A program made the translations under genes and the position numbers. The notes beneath the pieces are model-generated. The model was not told the origin of the DNA, made no database searches, and saw only the letters and a program-made list of their open reading frames with translations. A stretch of DNA of 64,000 bases from Clostridia bacterium. GTDB lineage: Bacteria > Bacillota > Clostridia > TANB77 > CAG-508. Below are positions 55,061 to 62,194 of this stretch, in pieces. Within the stretch, counting starts at the first letter, position 1. Every line of letters begins with the position of its first letter. The stretch spans positions 62,001 to 126,000 of the forward strand of contig JAFSBT010000003.1 in assembly GCA_017437145.1 (NCBI GenBank), in the 5' to 3' direction.

Positions 55061-55417
55061 ATGAAAGAAAGTATATTACAACAAAATTCATTTTAATTTG
55101 CATCAAGTATTGTTTTATTCTATGAAAAATATTCAAAAGAACATAAAGATAATACGATATCAAAACAATTATTAAGAAGTGGTACAAGTATTGGTGCTAA
55201 TATTAACGAAGCACAATATGGAAATAGTAAAAATGATTTTATTGCAAAATTACATATATCACTTAAAGAAGCAGAAGAAACAATTTATTGAATAACATTA
55301 TTAAAAAATACAAGTTTATTAAATGAAGGAGAAGCAAATAGACTATTATTTCAAGCTGAAGAGATAAAAAGAATGTTAATATCTTCGTTAAATACAGCAA
55401 AAAGAAATTTATACTAA
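55061..55417 (+). pseudogene. Four-helix-bundle (23S rRNA intervening-sequence) protein, broken by TAA and TGA
   Basis: The family of small four-helix-bundle proteins often found in rRNA intervening sequences. Translation is clear over 118 codons: SKQLLRSGTSIGANINEAQYG, LHISLKEAEETIY, LLFQAEEIKRMLISSLNTAK. Codon 12 is TAA where the family has Glu/Asp/Lys (NSF-stop-FASSIV), and codon 77 is TGA where Trp is expected (ETIY-stop-ITLL). Frame is otherwise intact with AAGGAG upstream, so decay is recent. Confidence 0.8.
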
Positions 55418-55432
55418 ACAAAGGAGGCACTA

Positions 55433-55813
55433 ATGAATTTTAATACAAATAAAGAAAAAGGAAATACAAGTTTAGGTATAGCAATAGCATATTATTCTTT
55501 TAATGGTTATACGGTATCTATTCCATTAAATGATACACAAGATTATGATTTAATAGTAGATAAAGATGATGTTTTAAAGAAAATACAAGTAAAATCTACA
55601 TCATGCAAAACAAAATATGGAAATTATCAAGTTGCGTTGAAAAGTTGTGGAGGAACTAATGGCAAAACATATAAAACTATCATAGAAACAAATATTGATG
55701 AGTTGTTTATATTAACAGAAGATTTACAAATATATATATTGCCTATAGAAGAAATACAAAATAAAGCTACTTTAAATATTTGTAGTAAATATGATAAGTA
55801 TAGAATAAAGTAA
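55433..55813 (+). CDS. PD-(D/E)XK endonuclease of the group I intron homing type
   Basis: 126 residues: MNFNTNKEKGNTSLGIAIAY, then YTVSIPLNDTQDYDLIVDKD and KKIQVKSTSCKTKYGNY. An Asp (YDLIVD) followed by QVKS is the PD-(D/E)XK core; the order fits the I-Ssp6803I-like family (PDDEXK_5), known from a tRNA-fMet group I intron of Synechocystis. It lies 553 bases after the tRNA-Tyr intron, outside it. AAGGAGG ribosome site. Homing of the intron is the likely role but is inferred. Confidence 0.75.
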   Translation: MNFNTNKEKGNTSLGIAIAYYSFNGYTVSIPLNDTQDYDLIVDKDDVLKKIQVKSTSCKTKYGNYQVALKSCGGTNGKTYKTIIETNIDELFILTEDLQIYILPIEEIQNKATLNICSKYDKYRIK

Positions 55814-55890
55814 TATAAATACAGTGAATTTGAAAAAATTATGTAAATATGGTATAATAAATTTAAGTTTATATTTTGGAGGAATTTAAA

Positions 55891-56148
55891 ATGTTCAAAA
55901 AAAACTACGTTTACAACTATGTGTACAAGGTCAGATTTAAGAAAAAAACACTTTTTTCAAAAGCACATTATTCTTTTGCTCTCTACCGGGATACACCAAT
56001 TGTTTCGGAGAAAGATCAGAGAGATGTAAAAAAGCTTGTTAAATTGAGTCATCCGTTTTCAAAATGTGAAGTTCTCTCAGCTGAATTGTTAGAGATTTTG
56101 AACAAGGATTTAAAAACGGAAAGACCTCCCAGATTTGTCCAATTTTAA
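55891..56148 (+). CDS. GC-richer small protein (85 aa), paralog of the 56.3 kb gene
   Basis: Starts MFKKNYVYNYVYKVRFKKKT at ATG 55891 (GGAGG 9 bases upstream). Aligns with the next gene: Y-x-Y-x-V-x-FK...LFS...PI...KK...FSKC. Contains the only in-frame CGG in the window that is read without a shift (55987, YRDTP, fourth base G). Own promoter (TTGAAA...TATAAT), own 3' hairpin and terminator. Family unknown; composition unlike the AT-rich neighbours. Confidence 0.65.
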   Translation: MFKKNYVYNYVYKVRFKKKTLFSKAHYSFALYRDTPIVSEKDQRDVKKLVKLSHPFSKCEVLSAELLEILNKDLKTERPPRFVQF

Positions 56149-56160
56149 AAATCCACCTTA

Positions 56161-56210
56161 CCATGGTCTTCCATGGAAACAACAACCTTCGCTTCGGCGG
56201 AGGTTATTGT
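56161..56210 (+). terminator. 3' hairpin and terminator of the 55.9 kb gene
   Basis: CCATGG-TCTT-CCATGG hairpin, then ACAACCTTCGCTTCGGCGG with its closing AGGTTATTGT arm. Confidence 0.7.
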
Positions 56211-56293
56211 ATTTATAAAAATATTAAAAAACAATTGAATTTATATAAAAAATATAGTAAAATGATACGAATTCAATTTTAGGAGGAAGCATA

Positions 56294-56515
56294 ATGTCGA
56301 AAGAAACACAGCTGAAAGGTCTTTATAAGTACGAGGTAACATTCAAAATTTCTCATTTGTTTTCTGATTCGTCAATGAAATCTACTTGTATTAATTGGGC
56401 TAATCCCATAACAGATTCTGGCGAAACAAAGGAAATTGAAAAATACCTTAAAAAGGTTTTCGGCAATTGTTTTTCAAAATGCACGATTACAAAAATAAAG
56501 CAAATCGTAGCATAA
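56294..56515 (+). CDS. GC-richer small protein (73 aa), paralog of the 55.9 kb gene
   Basis: Starts MSKETQLKGLYKYEVTFK (AGGAGGA ribosome site). Shares YKYEVTFK...LFS, NPITDSGE and the FSKCTITKI segment with its upstream neighbour. No membrane helix. Own promoter within an ATTGAATT/AATTCAAT palindrome, own hairpin and terminator. Function unknown. Confidence 0.65.
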   Translation: MSKETQLKGLYKYEVTFKISHLFSDSSMKSTCINWANPITDSGETKEIEKYLKKVFGNCFSKCTITKIKQIVA

Positions 56516-56522
56516 TTCCGAA

Positions 56523-56580
56523 CTTGTGGTATTCCACGAGAACACAGACCTTTGCTTCGGTAAGGGTCTGTGTTTTTTTC
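56523..56580 (+). terminator. 3' hairpin and terminator of the 56.3 kb gene
   Basis: CTTGTGG-TATT-CCACGAG hairpin, then AACACAGACC / GGGTCTGTGTT stem with a GCTTCGG loop side and TTTTTT. Confidence 0.85.
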
Positions 56581-56637
56581 TTGAAAATTATTATATTATT
56601 TGCTATAATAATCAAAAAATAATAGGAGAGATAATTT

Positions 56638-57066
56638 ATGAATTATGAAGATAAAAAAATTGTAGGAATATTAGCATCAAATGTAGAACCATCTATTGCG
56701 CTTAATGTTATAGGACATTTAGCTGTATCAATTGGAAAATATTCAGATAACGAAATTATGGGAGCACCAACTATAAAAGATAAATCAGATATCTCACATT
56801 TAGGTATTAGTAAATTTCCTTTTATTATAACAAAAGTTAAACAAGGAAAATTGAAGGCAACTATTGATATAGCAAAGAAAAATCCTAATTTATTAGTTGC
56901 AGATTATCCTAAAGATATGTTAGATACAAGAACAGATGATGAATTAGTAGCATCAATTAATTCAAAGGAAAATGATAAATTAGAATATCTAGGAGCAATT
57001 ATATATGGTGATACAAAAGAAGTGAATGAGATTACTGGTAAGTTTCAATTATGGAGAATTGATTAG
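56638..57066 (+). CDS. DUF2000 family protein
   Basis: 142 residues: MNYEDKKIVGILASNVEPS, ALNVIGHLAVSIG, GISKFPFIITKVKQGKL, DYPKDMLDTRTDDEL, YLGAIIYGDTKEVNEITGKFQLW. All segments fit DUF2000 (predicted Pth2-like fold). Function unknown. TTGAAA...TATAAT promoter near 56580-56610; 14 bases before the YkgJ-like gene, so one transcript. Confidence 0.88.
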   Translation: MNYEDKKIVGILASNVEPSIALNVIGHLAVSIGKYSDNEIMGAPTIKDKSDISHLGISKFPFIITKVKQGKLKATIDIAKKNPNLLVADYPKDMLDTRTDDELVASINSKENDKLEYLGAIIYGDTKEVNEITGKFQLWRID

Positions 57067-57080
57067 TTAAAGGAGAAAAA

Positions 57081-57968
57081 ATGAAAGAAGAAATAATTGA
57101 TTTATCAGGCGAATGGATTTCATCATTTATTCAAAATAATAAAATATACAATGAAAATGTTAATTTTATTCAAAATGATAACAAAATAACAGCTAACATA
57201 GTACTTAATTTCGATGGTGAAATATGTAACTATAAATTTGAAGGTATTAGAGTAAATAATGTTATAAATGGTACATATTTTTATACAGAAGATAGTAATG
57301 TTGAAAGCGGTACAATAAGTTTAAAAATTATAAATAAAGATTTTTTATATGGAGTAACAACATATATTTCAACTGATATAAATTCTGATGATGTAATTCA
57401 ATCTCCATATGCATTATTTAGAAATACAAAAAATAATTTAGGAACTTTTAATCTTTGTACCAATTGCGTAGGTAATTCATCTACTTGTTGCTGTGATACA
57501 GATGTAGACTCACCAATGCTTTTACCAAATGAAGTAGCTGCTATTTGCAAAGAATTAAATATAAATAAAGAAGAGTTTGTAAAACTAGTAAAGTTTTCTG
57601 AAATACATAATGATTATTCTCTAAAAGATTTATATCAAATGAAAAGAACTAAAGAAACTAATTCATGTATTTTTTTTAAAAATAATCAATGTACAATATA
57701 TGATATAAGACCAATTGATTGTAGAATCTTTCCTTATGATATTAAACTTGAACAAGACGGGAATTATTATTTGGTATATTATAAATCAGATAAATGTCAA
57801 ATAATGAATGAAGATATTAAAAATATTAAAATGGTTTCATACAATACAAGATTGTTTTTAAGATTATTACTACCATATATACGTGAATGGTCAGATAAAT
57901 ATTGTAGTACAAGTTTAACTAAAAAAAGAAATTATGAAATAATTTGTAAAATAGAAGATTTATTTTAA
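57081..57968 (+). CDS. YkgJ-type cysteine-cluster protein with N-terminal beta domain
   Basis: 295 residues. N-terminal about 120 residues: GEWISSFIQNN..., a lipocalin- or DUF-like beta region. C-terminal cysteine cluster LCTNCVGNSSTCCC, SCIFFKNNQCTIYDIRPIDCRIFPYD as in the zinc/iron-chelating YkgJ family. Terminator follows, so the unit is DUF2000 plus this gene. Fusion of the two halves is unusual; a substrate is not known. Confidence 0.75.
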   Translation: MKEEIIDLSGEWISSFIQNNKIYNENVNFIQNDNKITANIVLNFDGEICNYKFEGIRVNNVINGTYFYTEDSNVESGTISLKIINKDFLYGVTTYISTDINSDDVIQSPYALFRNTKNNLGTFNLCTNCVGNSSTCCCDTDVDSPMLLPNEVAAICKELNINKEEFVKLVKFSEIHNDYSLKDLYQMKRTKETNSCIFFKNNQCTIYDIRPIDCRIFPYDIKLEQDGNYYLVYYKSDKCQIMNEDIKNIKMVSYNTRLFLRLLLPYIREWSDKYCSTSLTKKRNYEIICKIEDLF

Positions 57969-57983
57969 ATAATTTTTACTACA

Positions 57984-58022
57984 AATATCCATAGGCATTG
58001 CCTGTGGGTATTCTTTTTTTTT
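57984..58022 (+). terminator. Terminator after the YkgJ-like gene
   Basis: AATATCCATAGGCA / TGCCTGTGGGTATT stem and TTTTTTTTT. Confidence 0.85.
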
Positions 58023-58083
58023 AAGGACAAAATCCTTTTTGATTATTTCTGAATATATTATTAGTATAGTAGGAGGAATTTTA

Positions 58084-58862
58084 ATGAGAGAAGTATTAAG
58101 ATTAGAAAATGTAAGCAAAACTTACCAAGCTAAGAATGGAGAAATTGATGCTATAAAAAATGTAAATTTTACTGTAAATGAAGGCGAATTTGTTGGGGTA
58201 ATAGGTCCGAGTCGGATGTGGAAAATCTACATTGCTTTCAATAATTGCTGGATTAGAAACTAAAAGCAATCGGAAAAATATTTATAGATGGAGAAGAAAC
58301 CGAAAAAGTATCTTCTAAGATTGGATACATGTTACAAAAAGATAGTTTATTAGAATGGAGAACAATTTATAACAATGTAATATTTGGACTTGAAATAACA
58401 CATAAAAAAACAAATGAAAATGAAGAATACGTAAAACAACTATTAAAAAAATATAATCTATATGAATTTAAAGATAAATATCCTACACAGCTTTCAGGAG
58501 GAATGAGGCAAAGAGTTGCTTTGATTAGAACTTTAGCAATAAGGCCAGAAATTTTATTGTTAGATGAAGCCTTTTCAGCATTGGATTATCAGACGAGAAT
58601 GATGGTTACAAAAGATATATATAATATTTTAAAAAATGAGAACATAACAACTTTAATGGTAACACATGATATTTCAGAAGCTATTAGTATGTCAGATAAA
58701 GTGATAGTTCTTACAAAAAGACCTGCGACAGTTAAAAGTATTAAAGAAATGAATTTTGAGATTGAAAATAGAAATCCAATGAATTGTAGAAAAAGTCCAA
58801 AGTTTAGCAAATATTTTGATAGCTTATGGAAGGAGTTGGATGTGGATGCAAAAGATAAGTAA
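58084..58862 (+). CDS. ABC transporter ATPase (nitrate/sulfonate/HMP type), readable only with two +1 shifts at CGG
   Basis: 258 residues after correction. ATG 58084 follows AGGAGG. Start MREVLRLENVSKTYQAKNGE; then GVIGPS, CGG at 58213; skipping C gives GCGKSTLLSIIAGLETKSN, i.e. the Walker A motif; then CGG at 58271; skipping C gives GKIFIDGEETEKV. Q-loop MLQKDSLLEWRT, signature LSGGMRQRVALIRTLAIRPEILLLDEAFSALD, H-loop VTHDISEA. Without both shifts no P-loop protein can be made. Permease and binding-protein genes follow intact. Confidence 0.92.
58213..58215 (+). other. In-frame CGG / +1 shift site 5
   Basis: Context CCG-AGT-CGG-ATG. Skipping C gives GGA-TGT-GGA-AAA-TCT, the P-loop GCGKS. Fourth base is A. 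Confidence 0.88.
58271..58273 (+). other. In-frame CGG / +1 shift site 6
   Basis: Context AGC-AAT-CGG-AAA. Skipping C gives GGA-AAA-ATA (GKI, conserved after the P-loop helix). Fourth base is A. Confidence 0.85.
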
Positions 58863-59655
58863 TTCAGAAGAAAGAAAACAATATTTAAGAAAGAAAACAC
58901 TTACAAAAGTAAGTATAATTTTAACTCAAATCACAATACTAATTTCATTTATAATTTTGTGGGAAGTTCTTGCAAACAAAGGAATTATAGACAGTTTCAT
59001 AACTAGTCAGCCTTCTAGGATGTTAGAAACTTTTATGAACCTATCTAAAAATGGATTACTCGAACATTTGGGTGTTACATGTTATGAAACAATAGTTGGA
59101 TTCGTATCTGGAACAATACTTGGTATTGTAATAGCTATAATTTTATGGTGTTCTAAATTTTTATCAAAAGTTGCAGAACCTTTTTTAGTTGTTTTGAACA
59201 GTCTTCCTAAAATTGCATTAGGTCCAGTAATAATTATTTGGGTAGGAGCAGGAACATCAGCAATTATAGTTATGGCACTTGCAATTTCATTAGTTGTAAC
59301 TATTTTAGAAATTTTAAATGGATTTATAAATACTGATAGTGAAATAATTAAAATGGCAAAAACATTTAATGCAAATAAGTTTCAAGTTTTAACTAAAATA
59401 GTTATTCCTGCAAATATATCCACATTTATAAACTCTTTAAAAGTAAACATAGGTTTATCGCTTGTTGGAGTTATATCAGGAGAATTTTTAGTTTCTAAAG
59501 CTGGTTTAGGATATTTAATTGTGTATGGAGGTCAGGTATTCCAATTAGATTTAGTAATGGCAAGTGTAGTAATATTAGCCATAGTTGCAGTAATTATGTA
59601 TCAAGCAGTTGTCCTACTAGAAAAAATGATTTTAAAAACAAAAAAGTTTGGATAA
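58846..59655 (+). CDS. ABC transporter permease, nitrate/sulfonate/taurine family
   Basis: 269 residues, six membrane helices. WEVLANKGIIDSFITSQPSRM region, EAA-loop as AKTFNANKFQVLTKIVIPANISTFINSLK, and LSLVGVISGEFLVSKAGLGYLI: the BPD_transp_1 SsuC/ThiX type. The gene overlaps the ATPase end by 17 bases; ATG 58846 (10 bases from AGGAG) or ATG 58840 could be the start. Works with the ATPase upstream and the binding protein downstream. Confidence 0.93.
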   Translation: MQKISNSEERKQYLRKKTLTKVSIILTQITILISFIILWEVLANKGIIDSFITSQPSRMLETFMNLSKNGLLEHLGVTCYETIVGFVSGTILGIVIAIILWCSKFLSKVAEPFLVVLNSLPKIALGPVIIIWVGAGTSAIIVMALAISLVVTILEILNGFINTDSEIIKMAKTFNANKFQVLTKIVIPANISTFINSLKVNIGLSLVGVISGEFLVSKAGLGYLIVYGGQVFQLDLVMASVVILAIVAVIMYQAVVLLEKMILKTKKFG

Positions 59656-59760
59656 ATATGAGTTTTGCATTTGGCATTTGGTGTTTAGTATTCATAAAGA
59701 ATTTTCTTCGAAGAATACTCCCATATTACCAAATGCCAACGTCTAAATTCCAAACTCAAA
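59656..59760. repeat. TTTGGCATTTGG-type palindromic spacer
   Basis: GCATTTGGCATTTGGTGTTT and, after a GAATTTTCTTCGAAGAAT hairpin, the rough complement CCAAATGCCAACGTCTAAAT. Same family as pieces at 13456, 20611, 32297 and 49580. Confidence 0.65.
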
Positions 59761-59779
59761 ATTGAAAGGAGCTATACCG

Positions 59780-60799
59780 TTGAAAAAATATATTTTAGGT
59801 ATAATTATTGGTTTAGTTATTATAGCAGCTATTATAACAGCTGTTTTAGTGATTAACAATCCTACAGAAGATGACAATATAGAATTAACTACAATTCAAT
59901 TAAATGAAGTAACGCGTTCTGTTTTTTATGCACCTCAATATGTTGCAATAAATAATGGATATTTTGAAGAAGAAGGTTTAAACATAGAAATTACAACAGG
60001 GCAAGGGGCAGATAAGGTAATGACTGCTGTATTAGCAGGTCAAAGTGACATAGGATTTGCAGGTCCTGAAGCTGCAATTTACGTATATAATGAAGGGAAA
60101 GAAGATTATATAGAAGTTTTTGCACAAGTAACTAAAAAAGATGGTTCATTTTTAGTTAGTAGAAATGAAAATAATAATTTTAAATGGACTGATTTGAAAG
60201 GTTCTACTATAATACCTGGAAGAAAAGGTGGAGTACCTTATATGACATTTGAATATGTATTAAAACAAAATGGAATTGATACACAAAATGATGTTGTATT
60301 AGATGATAGTATTAAATTTGATTTGATGGCAGGAGCTTTTGCAGGTGGAACAGCTGATTACGTAACATTATTTGAACCAACCGCTTCTATGACTGAAGAA
60401 CAAGGTAAAGGATATATTGTCGCGTCTGTTGGAGAAGCCGCAGGTGAAATACCATATACAGCATATTTCGCAAAGAAAAGTTATATAAATGATAATCCTG
60501 AAATTATTCAAGGATTTACAAATGCTGTTTATAAAGGTCAAACATGGGTTAAAGAACATACTGCAAGAGAAATTGCTGAAAGTATTCAAAGCTTTTTTCC
60601 AGATACAAATTTAGATATGCTTGAAAATTCAATACAACAATACAAGGATATAGATGCATGGAATGATACACCAATTTTAGAAGAAGAAGCATTTGAAAGA
60701 CTTCAAACAGTTATGCAAGAAGCAGGAGAACTTAATCAAAAAGCCCCTTACAATGTGATTGTTAATAATAAATTTGGAGAAGATGCAATAAAAAAATAA
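59780..60799 (+). CDS. NMT1/SsuA-type substrate-binding protein
   Basis: 339 residues from TTG 59780 (AAAGGAG, 8-base spacing). N-terminal membrane helix (ILGIIIGLVIIAAIITAVLVI) without lipobox Cys, so it is anchored by the helix. Then IQLNEVTRSVFYAPQYVAINNGYFEEEGLNIEI, TAVLAGQSDIGFAGPEAAIYV and GGVPYMTFEYVLKQNG: the NMT1/SsuA/ThiY fold. Likely ligand is a pyrimidine thiamine precursor, sulfonate or similar; the sequence does not decide. Completes the importer. Confidence 0.9.
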   Translation: MKKYILGIIIGLVIIAAIITAVLVINNPTEDDNIELTTIQLNEVTRSVFYAPQYVAINNGYFEEEGLNIEITTGQGADKVMTAVLAGQSDIGFAGPEAAIYVYNEGKEDYIEVFAQVTKKDGSFLVSRNENNNFKWTDLKGSTIIPGRKGGVPYMTFEYVLKQNGIDTQNDVVLDDSIKFDLMAGAFAGGTADYVTLFEPTASMTEEQGKGYIVASVGEAAGEIPYTAYFAKKSYINDNPEIIQGFTNAVYKGQTWVKEHTAREIAESIQSFFPDTNLDMLENSIQQYKDIDAWNDTPILEEEAFERLQTVMQEAGELNQKAPYNVIVNNKFGEDAIKK

Positions 60800-60831
60800 A
60801 AAACGGGTCGCTTTATTTGCGACCCTTATAA
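60800..60831. terminator. Terminator between the binding protein gene and tyrS (convergent)
   Basis: GGGTCGC / GCGACCC stem; strong T-run on the minus side (GTTTTTTATTTTT), weak on the plus side. Confidence 0.8.
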
Positions 60832-62067
60832 TTAGATTTGAACTTTTATAAATACTTTTTTTCCTTTTTTTACAATAATGTATTTTCCATCTTCTTTTTC
60901 AAAAGAAGAGAATGGAACTTTAAAAAATGCGTCTGTTATTTTTTCATCATCAACTGAAATACCACCTTGTGAAATTAAAATTTTTGCTTCACCTTTTGAT
61001 TTAGCAATTGAAGATGCAACAAGAATTTCTAATAATGGAACTTCGTTTTCAAAGTTGCTAGCATCAAAATCAAATGTTGGCATATTTGATGATATTGAAT
61101 TTTTTTCGAACAATTCTTCAGAAGCTTGTTTTGCTTTTAAAGCTTCATCTTCACCATGAATTAATTTTGTGATTTCAAAAGCTGCGATTTTTTTAGCTTC
61201 GTTTATTGCTGAACCTTCTAAATTAGATAATCTTTTAACTTCATCCATTGGTAGGTAAGTAAGCATTCTTAAAACTTGATTTACATCTTTATCACCAATA
61301 TTTCTCCAATATTGATAAAATTCATAAGGACTTGTTTTTTCAGGGTCTAACCATAAAGCACCATTAACTGTTTTTCCCATTTTAACTCCTTCAGAATTTA
61401 AAAGTAGAGGACATGTTAAACAAAAACTTCCACCTTTTTTAATTTTACGTATTAAATCAACACCAGCAAGCATATTTGACCATTGGTCATCACCACCAAT
61501 TTGAAGTTGACAATTATGTTCATTATTTAAATGGAAAAAGTCATAAGCTTGCATTAACATGTAATTAAGTTCAAAGAAAGACAATCCTTTTTCCATACGC
61601 ATTTTAAAACACTCTGCAGAAAGCATTTGGTTAACATTGAAATGAACACCATATGTTCTTATAAAATCCATATAATTTAAATCTAAAATCCAATCACCGT
61701 TATTAACAATAATAGCAGCATTTTCTCCTTCGAAAGATACAAACTTGCTAACTTGTTTTTTTATTTTTTCAACATTTCTTTGAATATCTTCTTTTGTTAA
61801 CATTTTTCTCATATCTGTTTTTCCTGATGGGTCACCAATCATAGCAGTACCACCACCAACAAGAATAATAGGTCTGTGACCATGTTTTTGGAAATATGAC
61901 ATAAGCATAAGAGGAATGAAATGACCAATATGTATACTATCAGCAGTAGGGTCAATTCCTAAATATAAAGATATTTTTTCATTACTAACAAGATTTTTAA
62001 ATTCTTCTTCAAAAACGATTTGTTTTACTAAACCTCTAGATAATAATTCATCATAAACACTATTCAA
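60832..62067 (-). CDS. tyrS: Tyrosyl-tRNA synthetase
   Basis: 411 residues from TTG 62067 (AGGAG 8 bases upstream on the minus strand). Class I marks: YLGIDPTADSIHIGHFIPLM (HIGH region), GGGTAMIGDPSGKTDMRK, YMLMQAYDFFHLN, GGDDQWSNMLAG, and LLNSEGVKMGKTVNGALW (KMSKS-type as KMGKT). C-terminal S4 domain EILVASSIAKSKGEAKILISQGGISVD. No T-box leader. Its tRNA substrate, with a group I intron, is 6 kb away. Confidence 0.95.
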   Translation of the reverse strand: MNSVYDELLSRGLVKQIVFEEEFKNLVSNEKISLYLGIDPTADSIHIGHFIPLMLMSYFQKHGHRPIILVGGGTAMIGDPSGKTDMRKMLTKEDIQRNVEKIKKQVSKFVSFEGENAAIIVNNGDWILDLNYMDFIRTYGVHFNVNQMLSAECFKMRMEKGLSFFELNYMLMQAYDFFHLNNEHNCQLQIGGDDQWSNMLAGVDLIRKIKKGGSFCLTCPLLLNSEGVKMGKTVNGALWLDPEKTSPYEFYQYWRNIGDKDVNQVLRMLTYLPMDEVKRLSNLEGSAINEAKKIAAFEITKLIHGEDEALKAKQASEELFEKNSISSNMPTFDFDASNFENEVPLLEILVASSIAKSKGEAKILISQGGISVDDEKITDAFFKVPFSSFEKEDGKYIIVKKGKKVFIKVQI

Positions 62068-62194
62068 AATAATCACTCCTAATCTCAATTTGGTTAAGTA
62101 TAGCAAATAAAATGGAAAAATTCAATAAAAACCCTTTAAAAATAATCGAAAATAATATACAATAAAACAAAATATAATATAATTAGGAGATTTT

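Noticed and set aside
55061..55417. TGA read as tryptophan (code 4)
   Set aside because: nusB and the 37.9 kb gene end with TGA, TGG is used for Trp throughout, and the same gene also has a TAA.
62068..62194. T-box leader of tyrS
   Set aside because: The gap is short and shared with the recJ promoter; no AGGGTGGNACCGCG-type box or specifier stem is present. The same holds for glyQS.
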